In this document: one piece after another, positions 22,246 through 29,304 of the stretch | Numbering within the stretch: the stretch's first letter is position 1 | Layout: every line of letters begins with the position of its first letter | Source of the DNA: an uncultured Bacilli bacterium | GTDB taxonomy: Bacteria > Bacillota_I > Bacilli_A > RF39 > UBA660 | Assembly: GCA_949440065.1 (NCBI GenBank) | Contig: CASRZP010000004.1 | Span: forward strand, 1 to 29,304 | DNA: 29,304 nt | Direction: 5' to 3' | Position numbers and translations under genes: made by a program | The notes under the pieces: model-generated | Told to the model about the DNA's origin: nothing | The model's input: the letters and a program-made list of their open reading frames with translations, nothing else | Database searches by the model: none

Positions 22246-25200
22246 ATGTTAAAGAAAATATCTATTATTATCCCTGTTTATAATACAGAAAAATATATTC
22301 GCAAATGTTTGGAAAGTATACTTCATCAAACTTATTCTAATTTAGAAATTATTGTTGTTGATGATTGTACTAAAGATCATGCGATAGAAATAGTAAAAGA
22401 ATATCAAAAAAACGATAATCGTATTAAAATCATTCATAATGCTACTAATCTAGGATTATTTCATACTAGAATAGAAGGAATAAAACAAGCTACAGGAGAC
22501 TTCATTGCTTTTGTAGATAGTGATGATTTTCTTAATTTAGATTATTACCGTATTTTAGTAGAAAAAATGAAAGACACTGATGCTGATATTGTCTATTCCA
22601 CCACGGTAATCACTTACGAGCATAAGCGCTATATTCATCAACTGGCTGAAGAAAATCTTCCTGAACAATTAGAAAATGACAAGATTTTAGAAGCTTTATT
22701 CAAACAGAACGGTTTAAATTTTTCATGGCATACGGTGTGGAATAAATTATACAAAATAGATTTATGGAAAAAAGCATTGAAAGAGTATGAAAGAATTCAA
22801 GGACATCTTATTCAAACAGAGGATATTGCATTTACTATTCCTATTTTCTATTTTGCTAAAAAGGTTGTAAAAGCAGAACATGCATATCATTTTTATGTAA
22901 AAAATGAAAACTCCTCTACCAATAATACGACTAGTGAAAAAATATATAAAAATTTATCCGATATTATAAAAGTATTTGATTTTATCCATGCCTTTATTAT
23001 AGATAAAGGACTAAATAAATATTTAAATGATATAGAAGCTTGGAAAAAACAGTTGGCTATAAATTATTATAAGCAGATTGTTAAGATAAAGGACAATGCT
23101 AAGGCTTACCAAAAGCTTGAAGAGTTAAATAAAGATTATAAAGAGCAAGAACAACCGATGAATCAATATTATTATAGTATACAAATTCCTTTTAATGATA
23201 CACTGGATAAAGTAAAGAATAAAATTATTGATTCAAATTGCAAGGTAGTAAGTTTTGATATTTTTGATACTTTATTGCTACGTCCTTTTGCAAATCCTAC
23301 TGATTTATTTCTTCTAATGGATGATTACTTTCATCAGTTATTAAATAAAAAGACACCAACACGTTTTTCTACTATTAGAGTAGAAGCAGAACAAATGGCA
23401 AGAGAAAAGGCTGATGAAGATAATAAAGAAGAAGTTACTATAGATGAAATTTATCAACAGTTGCAAGAAAAATATTTAATAGATAAAGAAATATGTGATC
23501 AATTAAAACAAGAAGAAATTAGGTTAGAAATAAAATATAGCAGACCACGACATACAGCTAAAGAGTTATATCAGTTGGCAAAACAGTTAAATAAACAAGT
23601 ATGTTTTACTTCTGATATGTATTTAAAAGAAGCAGTGATTAAAGAAATGCTTTCTAAAAATGGTTATGCTATGGATACATTATATTTATCTAGTGTATAT
23701 CAAAAAACAAAATCAAAGGGAACATTATATGATTTAATTGTTAAAGATTTACATGTTTCCTATAAAGAAATTGTGCACATTGGAGATAATTATCAAAGTG
23801 ATTATATCATGTCTACCAAAAAAGGAATCATAGGAATTCACTTCCCAAAAACTTATGATGTTTTTAAAAGTCAAACAGAAACGGAAACTAATGATTGTGG
23901 AAAAATTTTACATGATACTTACTTTACTCCGCATGATAGTAATATGGCTTATTCATTTTTAGGACTTAGAACAATGGAAGCAATAGTAGCTAATAAATTT
24001 TTTGATAATCCATATATTTCTTTTCATCCAGATAGTGATTTTAATGGAAATCCTTATTTTATAGGATATTATGCATTAGGAATGCATGTTTATGGAGTAG
24101 TAGAGTACTTAAATCAATTAGTAGAACAAAATGATTATGATACAGTAGCCTTTCTAGCAAGGGATGCTTATTTAATAAAACTTTGCTTTGATTTATATCA
24201 AAAAGATAGAAAAAAAGTCAACAGTATTTATAGTTATGTATCAAGGAAATCCTTAATGCCATTAGTAATACAAAATGATTTGGACTGGTTTAGAATCCCT
24301 CATTGTGGGATAACTATTCAAAAATATACGCCTATTAGAATGTTTAAAATGTTTGCGGTTATCTTAGATGATTTAGATATTGTTGATACTTGCAAAAAAT
24401 TAAAGATAGATCCTAAATCTTGCTTTTCTAATCCGTTAGAATATGAATCTTTTGCACGAGAAGTTTTGATTCCTCATACCAATATAGACAAATTAAAAAC
24501 GTATAGAAAAAGAATGAGGGAATATTTTATGAGGGAATATCAAGGAAAAACATTAGCCTTTGATATCGGTTATAGTGGTAGACCAGAATATATTTTGTCT
24601 CAATTATTAGATAAACCAATTTCTGCTTGCTTTATTCATATTAATGATGATCAAGCAATGGAATTTGAAAAACTTGGAAATTTTAAAATACATACTTTTT
24701 ATGATTTCAAACCAACGATTACTGGTGGAATAAGAGAACACTATTTTTCTTCAACAGAAGGTAGTTGCATCGGATACGACTTAGAAGGAAAAGAGGTAAA
24801 ACCACTGTTAAGAGAAAATAATTTGGATTATACACAATTACAAGTAATCCATTTATTGCATCAAGGGTGCATTGATTTTATGAAGGAAATGTTAAATACC
24901 TTTGATGGGGTAAAGTTACCATATCGAAAAAGTGATATATCTTTACCATTAGAATATTATACGCACTATTCAAAACCAGTAGATAAGCAAATTTTTTCTA
25001 CGACTAGCTTTGAAGATGATATGAATATCGGTGTGGATAGTATTGAAAAATGGTGGCCAACTTATGTGATTAACGGAAAAAAAGAGGAACTTCAAGATAA
25101 AATAAAAATTAAATCACGTTACAAAAGAGCTTTATATTATCTACTATTTGATCCTTATCAATTTAAAGATAAAGTTTATAATAACTTAGATCATAATGGA

Positions 25201-25287
25201 ATCGTCTTTAAAGTGACCAAAGGGACTTATCGGATATGTCGTGGAGTAAAAAGAACGTTAATAAGAGGAAAGAACAATGAAGAGTAA
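22246..25287 (+). CDS. Glycosyltransferase family 2 - HAD - COG5610 fusion protein
   Basis: A 1013-residue cytoplasmic protein with three parts. Residues 1 to about 310 are a GT-A glycosyltransferase: ISIIIPVYNTEKY, VVDD (37-40), FVDSDD (89-94). Residues about 330-550 are a HAD domain: DIFDT (338-342) with both catalytic Asp, TSDMY (near 456), K491 and GDNYQSD (513-519). Residues about 590-990 are the COG5610-type module: FLARDAYL (near 634-641), SRKS (666-669), DIGYSGR (773-779). All catalytic positions of the GT and HAD parts look intact. GAGG precedes the ATG. The last 11 bp overlap the deacetylase gene. Such fusions occur in surface polysaccharide loci; the HAD may act on a phosphosugar or phosphodiester, but the sugar is unknown. 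Confidence 0.85.
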   Translation: MLKKISIIIPVYNTEKYIRKCLESILHQTYSNLEIIVVDDCTKDHAIEIVKEYQKNDNRIKIIHNATNLGLFHTRIEGIKQATGDFIAFVDSDDFLNLDYYRILVEKMKDTDADIVYSTTVITYEHKRYIHQLAEENLPEQLENDKILEALFKQNGLNFSWHTVWNKLYKIDLWKKALKEYERIQGHLIQTEDIAFTIPIFYFAKKVVKAEHAYHFYVKNENSSTNNTTSEKIYKNLSDIIKVFDFIHAFIIDKGLNKYLNDIEAWKKQLAINYYKQIVKIKDNAKAYQKLEELNKDYKEQEQPMNQYYYSIQIPFNDTLDKVKNKIIDSNCKVVSFDIFDTLLLRPFANPTDLFLLMDDYFHQLLNKKTPTRFSTIRVEAEQMAREKADEDNKEEVTIDEIYQQLQEKYLIDKEICDQLKQEEIRLEIKYSRPRHTAKELYQLAKQLNKQVCFTSDMYLKEAVIKEMLSKNGYAMDTLYLSSVYQKTKSKGTLYDLIVKDLHVSYKEIVHIGDNYQSDYIMSTKKGIIGIHFPKTYDVFKSQTETETNDCGKILHDTYFTPHDSNMAYSFLGLRTMEAIVANKFFDNPYISFHPDSDFNGNPYFIGYYALGMHVYGVVEYLNQLVEQNDYDTVAFLARDAYLIKLCFDLYQKDRKKVNSIYSYVSRKSLMPLVIQNDLDWFRIPHCGITIQKYTPIRMFKMFAVILDDLDIVDTCKKLKIDPKSCFSNPLEYESFAREVLIPHTNIDKLKTYRKRMREYFMREYQGKTLAFDIGYSGRPEYILSQLLDKPISACFIHINDDQAMEFEKLGNFKIHTFYDFKPTITGGIREHYFSSTEGSCIGYDLEGKEVKPLLRENNLDYTQLQVIHLLHQGCIDFMKEMLNTFDGVKLPYRKSDISLPLEYYTHYSKPVDKQIFSTTSFEDDMNIGVDSIEKWWPTYVINGKKEELQDKIKIKSRYKRALYYLLFDPYQFKDKVYNNLDHNGIVFKVTKGTYRICRGVKRTLIRGKNNEE

Positions 25288-26515
25288 ATTTTTAATAAGT
25301 TCTATTTTACTTATTTTATGTATAATAACCTTTGCTTTTGTATTTACCAAAGCACAAGAACAAAAATTAAAAAAGCAACAAATAAAAGAAAAAGAAGAAC
25401 ATTTAAAAATATTAAAAGAAAAATATAAACCGTATGTAAAAACGAAAGATAAAGTCAAACTGTATAAAAAAGAAAAAGATAATTATAAGGAAAAGGGATC
25501 TATTGAAACATCATGGGAATTGTTATTAAAACAAGATTTTATTTATGATGAGAATACGCTATATTTTCCATTAGAAGAAATTCCTTATTATATCTCATAT
25601 CAGGATATTGAACCAATTGAAACTTTAACAGCAACATCTCGTCACTATAAAAATTATATTCCTTTTGATTACAACATTGTAACGGAAAATAAAACAATAT
25701 TTTATGATAATGATCAAGTGGTTTTAGAAATTAATGAAGGTGTTAATTTGCCATTAATTGTGAATGAGGATGATTACTATTATGTGGAATATGCTAACCG
25801 CTTACTTGGGATAAAAAAAGAGGAGGCAAAGCAAGTAGAACACCATAATAGTGATTTAGAAAAAGCAAAGGAAATTGCGACATTGAACTATCATTTTTTC
25901 TATAATGATACATCAGAAGCGTGTAATCAATCTATTTGTATTCACACAGACTTATTTAAAGCACACTTGGATTATTTAAAAAATAACCATTTTTATGATA
26001 TGAAAATGCGTGATATGGAGCTTTTTGTAGAAGGAAAGATTAATTTGCCTAAAAAGTCTGTATTAATTACTATTGATGATGGATGGTTATCAGATTTAGG
26101 TCGTCAAATTTTAACAGAATATAAGATGCACGCTACCATGTTTTTAATCACTCTTACTTATGAGAGAGAATGGTTTGAAAATGACTATATAGAGGTTCAT
26201 TCACACAGTGATAATTTGCATTATACAGGAGAATGCCCTGGAGGACAAGGAGGACCAATTCGTTGCTTACCTCGTGAAATGATTTTATCAGATTTAGCTA
26301 CTGCTAGAGAGAAACTTAACCAAACAACTTATTTTTGTTATCCATTTTATGAATATAACCAATATGCTGTAGACTTGCTAAAAGAAGCGGGTTTTACAAT
26401 GGCATTTATCGGTGGTGGTAGAAAAGTGAAGGTAGGAGATAATAAAATGTTATTACCACGTTACGCTATTCAAGGTTATACTTCTGTAAATACTTTAGCT
26501 AATATGGTAAATTAG
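25277..26515 (+). CDS. Membrane-anchored polysaccharide deacetylase
   Basis: A 412-residue protein with a signal anchor at 5-24, a charged coiled-coil-like stretch at 27-75, an uncharacterised beta-rich part with an SH3-like look (about 75-190), and a NodB-type domain from about 200. TIDDGW (265-270) gives the catalytic and metal-binding Asp pair. HSHSDNLH (308-315) gives the H(S/T)xxxH metal motif with H310 and H315. The third motif is a variant (YPFYEYN instead of RxPY). An insert with CPGGQGGPIRC may form a disulphide. It faces outside and probably deacetylates N-acetyl groups of the exported polymer or peptidoglycan. The ATG lies inside the preceding gene (11-bp overlap), so the two are translationally coupled. 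Confidence 0.9.
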   Translation: MKSKFLISSILLILCIITFAFVFTKAQEQKLKKQQIKEKEEHLKILKEKYKPYVKTKDKVKLYKKEKDNYKEKGSIETSWELLLKQDFIYDENTLYFPLEEIPYYISYQDIEPIETLTATSRHYKNYIPFDYNIVTENKTIFYDNDQVVLEINEGVNLPLIVNEDDYYYVEYANRLLGIKKEEAKQVEHHNSDLEKAKEIATLNYHFFYNDTSEACNQSICIHTDLFKAHLDYLKNNHFYDMKMRDMELFVEGKINLPKKSVLITIDDGWLSDLGRQILTEYKMHATMFLITLTYEREWFENDYIEVHSHSDNLHYTGECPGGQGGPIRCLPREMILSDLATAREKLNQTTYFCYPFYEYNQYAVDLLKEAGFTMAFIGGGRKVKVGDNKMLLPRYAIQGYTSVNTLANMVN

Positions 26516-26585
26516 AAAATAGAATAGGGTAACTTGCTGTTATTTATCATACTTAGTTATTTACTCTTTGTTGATTGATGAATTT

Positions 26586-26616
26586 AAAAGAGTTCTTCTC
26601 TTTTTTTCTTTTTTAT
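26586..26616 (+). terminator. Rho-independent terminator of the glycan operon
   Basis: AAAAGAG (26586-26592) and CTCTTTT (26598-26604) form a perfect 7-bp stem with a 5-nt loop, followed by a T-rich run. Confidence 0.8.
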
Positions 26617-26620
26617 TTTG

Positions 26621-26629
26621 TGGTAAAAT
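26621..26629 (+). promoter_or_regulatory. Extended -10 promoter of the PRPP synthetase-like gene
   Basis: TGGTAAAAT (26621-26629) is an extended -10 (TGn plus TAAAAT). No -35 is seen because a T-rich terminator lies upstream. Confidence 0.55.
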
Positions 26630-26654
26630 AACATTAGAAAGATGAGGGTTTGTA

Positions 26655-27653
26655 ATGAAGGAAGTATCGTTAATCGCTCTACAAGGGGCAATCTCTTTAG
26701 GTGAATCTATACAATGTGCATTAAAAAAGGAACAAATATTATCTAATTTAGTTGTTCCTATAGAAACTCGTTTTGGAAACGGGGAAGGAAAAGTTATTTT
26801 AAAGGAAGATGTCCATAATAAGGATGTGTTTATTCTTTGTGATATTGGAAATTATGATTGTACGTATAATTTGTATGGAGAACTTAATCATATGAGTCCA
26901 GATGATCATTATATGAATTTAAAAAGGACAATATCAGCGATGAGAGGAAATGCAAAAAAAATTCATGTTATTATGCCTTTACTATACGCATCTAGACAGC
27001 ATAAAAGAAAAGAAAATGAGTCGCTAGATTGTGCCATGGCTTTACAGGAACTTCGTAATCTTGGCGTAAATAGAATTATTACGATCGATGCTCATGATCC
27101 AGGGGTGCAAAATGCTATACCATGCATGTCTTTTGAAAATTATTATCCTACTAAAATTATGCTTGAGGAACTATTACAAAATCATGATTTTAATTTGTCT
27201 GAATTATTGGTGATTAGCCCAGATACAGGAGCAATGGATCGAGCAAGATATTATGCTGATTTATTAAAGTGTGATGTGGGAATGTTTTATAAACGTCGTG
27301 ATTTAAGTAAAGTGGTGAATGGAAAAAACCCAATTGTTGCTCATGAATATTTAGGAAAAGATGTTAAAGAAAAAAGCGTATTAGTTGTCGATGATATGAT
27401 AGCTTCAGGTGAATCTATGTTGGAAGTAGCAAAAGAATTAAAGACAAAAGGGTGCAAAGAAGTATACTTGATTGCAACGTTTGGTTTATTCACAAAAGGA
27501 ATTGAAGTATTTGATAAAGCTTATCAAGATGGGATTTTTGATAGACTTTACATTACTAATTTAACATATATGAGAAAAAATATCGATTTACCATGGTTAC
27601 ACATAGTAGATTGTGGTGATTTTTTAAAAAATATTATTATGGAATTAATATAA
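26655..27653 (+). CDS. Divergent ribose-phosphate pyrophosphokinase-like protein
   Basis: A 332-residue protein with the two-domain PRPP synthetase layout. The C-terminal half has VLVVDDMIASGESML, the PRPP-binding loop, although canonical Prs has DTAGT after the Asp pair. Also seen are TIDAHDPGVQNAIP (canonical DLHxxQIQGFF), SPDTGAMDRARYYADLL (canonical SPDxGGVxRAR) and PLLYASRQHKR (canonical PYFxYARQDRK). The catalytic-loop Arg/Lys and the metal-binding His are kept, so activity is plausible, but several blocks deviate. It may be a paralogue beside a standard prs elsewhere. It sits 9 nt before an Alg14-like gene, hinting at PRPP or a ribose derivative for glycan synthesis. Confidence 0.75.
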   Translation: MKEVSLIALQGAISLGESIQCALKKEQILSNLVVPIETRFGNGEGKVILKEDVHNKDVFILCDIGNYDCTYNLYGELNHMSPDDHYMNLKRTISAMRGNAKKIHVIMPLLYASRQHKRKENESLDCAMALQELRNLGVNRIITIDAHDPGVQNAIPCMSFENYYPTKIMLEELLQNHDFNLSELLVISPDTGAMDRARYYADLLKCDVGMFYKRRDLSKVVNGKNPIVAHEYLGKDVKEKSVLVVDDMIASGESMLEVAKELKTKGCKEVYLIATFGLFTKGIEVFDKAYQDGIFDRLYITNLTYMRKNIDLPWLHIVDCGDFLKNIIMELI

Positions 27654-27661
27654 GAGGAAAT

Positions 27662-28132
27662 ATGAAGAAGGTTATGTTTATCTCTTCCACTGGAGGACAT
27701 TTTTCAGAGTTACTACAATTAAGTACGATGTTTGATAATTATGACTATTCTATCGTGACAGAAAAAACAAAAATGGTAGAGGCATTGAAAGAAAAGTATC
27801 AAGATAAGATTCATTTCTTATGTTATGGAACAAAAGATCATAAGTTGAGTTATCCTTTTAAGTTAATGTTAAATTGTGTAAAGAGTTTGTTCCTTTTTTT
27901 GAAAATTCGTCCTATGTATATTATTACAACGGGTGCTCATACAGCAGGACCAATGTGTTGTATTGGAAAGTTATTTGGTGCGAAGATTATTTATATTGAA
28001 ACATTTGCTAATATTAAAACAAAAACGATAACAGGACGTTTGATCTATAAATTTGCGGACTTATTTTTAGTCCAATGGGAAAGTATGCTAAAGCTTTACC
28101 CAAAGGCAATTTATAAAGGATGGATTTATTGA
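27662..28132 (+). CDS. Alg14/PssD/CpsF-like glycosyltransferase subunit, partner absent
   Basis: A 156-residue protein. The N-terminus VMFISSTGGHFSELLQL is the glycine-rich start of Alg14/PssD/EpsE proteins. ITTGAHTAGPMCCIGKLFGAKIIYIE is the central conserved part (TTGAHTAGP and KIIYIE), and it ends KAIYKGWIY, as family members do, so it looks complete. In known systems this subunit anchors a second protein (Alg13/PssE/CpsG) that carries the donor-sugar site. No such gene follows here: the next gene is a TasA-like protein. AAGAGGAAAT lies before the ATG. It forms a two-gene operon with the PRPP synthetase-like gene. Confidence 0.85.
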   Translation: MKKVMFISSTGGHFSELLQLSTMFDNYDYSIVTEKTKMVEALKEKYQDKIHFLCYGTKDHKLSYPFKLMLNCVKSLFLFLKIRPMYIITTGAHTAGPMCCIGKLFGAKIIYIETFANIKTKTITGRLIYKFADLFLVQWESMLKLYPKAIYKGWIY

Positions 28133-28162
28133 CTTTTCTAAATAGAGTTTGTGTGATATGAT
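28129..28162 (+). promoter_or_regulatory. Candidate promoter region of the short TasA-like gene
   Basis: TTGACT (28129-28134) overlaps the end of the Alg14-like gene and TATGAT lies at 28157-28162, but the 22-nt spacing is too long for a standard pair. GACTTTTCTAAA (28131-28142) resembles the ACTTTTACTAAA element upstream of the gene at 139. Confidence 0.3.
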
Positions 28163-28184
28163 ATATATAAAGTAGGAGGAAATC

Positions 28185-28880
28185 ATGAGAAAGTTTAAGT
28201 CAGTGAATGATAAATATGTGGATAAATATCTAATAGAAGAGCAAGAAGAAGAGGAAAAAGAGAAAAATCGGGTATGGTTGTTATTAATGTTTTTTGTTGT
28301 CATATTAGTTGTTGCAACTATTGGGTGTAGTTATTCTGTATATATTTATACTAAAGGTGGGAGCAGTGGTGATGTTGAAATAGGAACTGTATCTTTAACT
28401 TATACAGAGGGAAATACAGGTATTGCTCTAATGGATGCAAAACCAATGAATGATGAGGTAGGTAAAGCTTTAACAGGAACAAATCAAAAATTTGATTTTA
28501 CAATACAGGCTACTTTATCCAAAGCGATGGATGTAGAATATGAAATTTCTGCTGTAAAACAAAATAATAACAGTGGACTACCTCAATTAAGAGAAGATGA
28601 GGTAAAACTGTACTTGGAACGTGCAGTAGATCCAGATAGTGATTATCATATGACACTTGCTCCAACACATTTTACTCCATTAGATAATCCATCCGAAATA
28701 GGAGCACCAGGGGGGGCGATGATCTTAGAAAAAGGAAAGTTTACCGAGGAGGGGACAACCATTCATCGTTATCGTTTAAGAATGTGGATAGATGAAAATG
28801 CCCATTTAGATTCAACACCAAAACGTTTTGCGGTAAGAGTGAACGTGTATGCTAGACATAAGGTAAAAGAAGAGGGGTAA
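28185..28880 (+). CDS. TasA/camelysin-like surface protein, short paralogue
   Basis: A 231-residue protein. Unlike the copy at 5254, it begins with a 35-residue charged cytoplasmic segment (EEQEEEEKEKNR) before a single hydrophobic span (about 29-53). It may therefore be anchored type-II style, or cleaved after YSVYIYTKGG. Residues about 62-225 match the TasA-like domain of the 5254 protein (about 55% identity by hand count over about 160 residues: LTYTEG, FDFT, DEVKLYLERA, LAPTHF, SEIG, YRLRMW). There is no C-terminal lectin-like part; it stops at KVKEEG. A G7 run (28710-28716) lies in the coding sequence. AGGAGG precedes the ATG. It is monocistronic, closed by a terminator. Confidence 0.75.
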   Translation: MRKFKSVNDKYVDKYLIEEQEEEEKEKNRVWLLLMFFVVILVVATIGCSYSVYIYTKGGSSGDVEIGTVSLTYTEGNTGIALMDAKPMNDEVGKALTGTNQKFDFTIQATLSKAMDVEYEISAVKQNNNSGLPQLREDEVKLYLERAVDPDSDYHMTLAPTHFTPLDNPSEIGAPGGAMILEKGKFTEEGTTIHRYRLRMWIDENAHLDSTPKRFAVRVNVYARHKVKEEG

Positions 28881-28900
28881 AGTAATTTTATGCAATAAAG

Positions 28901-28935
28901 AAAAGAGGCTAGATAAATTAGCTTCTTATTTTTAT
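28901..28935 (+). terminator. Rho-independent terminator
   Basis: AAGAGGCTA (28903-28911) pairs with TAGCTTCTT (28919-28927) through one G-U with a 7-nt loop, followed by ATTTTTATT. Confidence 0.8.
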
Positions 28936-29164
28936 TAAAAGTATCCATCATATTTTATATTTGATATTTGCTAAATTTGTTAGGCTTATCTAATGTATCA
29001 TGCTTTATTTTATGAATTGTTAACATTTATTATAATGGAGTTACCTTTGGTCAACTTTATCTATGATAAAAAAATAGAGTGTTTTAAATCTGAAATAGAA
29101 AAATTTAAATTTATTGCATCAAAGTAAAAAAGGGAGAAAAAATAAAAAAAAATCAAAAAAAGCG
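28936..29164. other. AT-rich gap without a supported gene
   Basis: A 44-codon frame (28993-29127, starting MYHALFYELL) is open but has no Shine-Dalgarno and no recognised relatives. The 3' part is A-rich, as is common upstream of strong promoters (UP-element-like). Confidence 0.5.
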
Positions 29165-29193
29165 TTGACAAAAAGAGACAAAGTTGATATATT
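29165..29193 (+). promoter_or_regulatory. Strong promoter P1, probably of a stable-RNA operon
   Basis: TTGACA (29165-29170), 17-nt spacer, TATATT (29188-29193), preceded by A-tracts. The second promoter 94 nt downstream has identical hexamers and spacing. Confidence 0.8.
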
Positions 29194-29258
29194 GGAGACA
29201 CGTTGTGCGAAGCAGCGAGTGCCAAACGGAAAAAAGAAAAGAAAATGAAAAAAAAATA

Positions 29259-29287
29259 TTGACATCAGGAAAGAAGTTTGGTATATT
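29259..29287 (+). promoter_or_regulatory. Strong promoter P2, probably of a stable-RNA operon
   Basis: TTGACA (29259-29264), 17-nt spacer, TATATT (29282-29287). The tandem layout with P1 at 94-nt distance is what is known for Bacillus rrn operons. The window ends 17 nt after the -10, so the transcribed gene is not seen. Confidence 0.8.
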
Positions 29288-29304
29288 AATAACGCAACTT
29301 GCAA

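Noticed and set aside
28993..29127. 44-codon frame before the tandem promoters
   Set aside because: No Shine-Dalgarno, no recognised relatives, and the composition is what is expected of AT-rich intergenic DNA.
1..29304. CRISPR array, tRNA genes, complete insertion sequence or prophage
   Set aside because: No regularly spaced repeats, cloverleaf patterns, transposase or phage structural genes were found on reading both strands; only the TnpB-like stub hints at past mobile DNA.

Overview
The window is AT-rich DNA from a low-GC Gram-positive, endospore-forming bacterium, most likely an uncultured gut-type member of Bacilli/Erysipelotrichia-like lineages. The evidence is as follows. Nearly all genes lie on the + strand. 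Promoters of the TTGACA-N17-TATAAT type precede many operons. Shine-Dalgarno sites are GGAGG-like. The run miaB - YlbF/YmcA family - cotE matches the order known from Bacillus (from memory of that locus). CotE is a spore outer-coat morphogenetic protein, so its presence points to sporulation. The genetic code looks standard, since TGA is used as a stop. The species cannot be fixed from the sequence alone.

Layout. (1) 1-3131: a secreted surface protein with a lectin-like C-terminus, a small ImmA/IrrE-like protein lacking the HExxH helix, and an ankyrin-repeat protein. (2) 3177-8040: miaB and a YlbF/YmcA-family gene, a TasA/camelysin-like surface protein inserted before cotE, then rpsP-khpA. 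(3) 8142-13446: a membrane-anchored XRE regulator, a TnpB-like leader stub coupled to a putative zincin, then uppS-cdsA-rseP (lipid carrier, phospholipid and membrane proteolysis). (4) 13560-19342: priA, a tail-anchored protein with ADP-ribosyltransferase-like motifs, fmt and an SDR. (5) 19444-26616: a surface glycan operon with an ABC exporter, a stand-alone COG5610-type C-terminal module, a 1013-residue glycosyltransferase-HAD-COG5610 fusion, and an anchored polysaccharide deacetylase. (6) 26655-28935: a divergent PRPP synthetase-like gene, an orphan Alg14/PssD-like gene, and a second TasA-like protein. (7) 29165-29304: two matched strong promoters 94 nt apart, which look like the start of a stable-RNA (rrn) operon running off the window.

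How it fits together. uppS supplies the undecaprenyl carrier, cdsA the CDP-diacylglycerol, and the cluster at 19.5-28.1 kb assembles, exports and trims a cell-surface polymer. Three SipW-type secreted proteins, two of them paralogues about 55% identical by hand count over about 160 residues, suggest a fibre or coat displayed on that surface.

The most unusual items are: the scattered TasA-like family with G-tracts (G10 upstream of one copy, G7 inside another) and a shared upstream element; the ART-like tail-anchored protein in the fmt operon; the TnpB-like stub coupled to a zincin gene; and the solo plus fused COG5610 modules. No CRISPR array, tRNA, complete insertion sequence or phage genes were seen.
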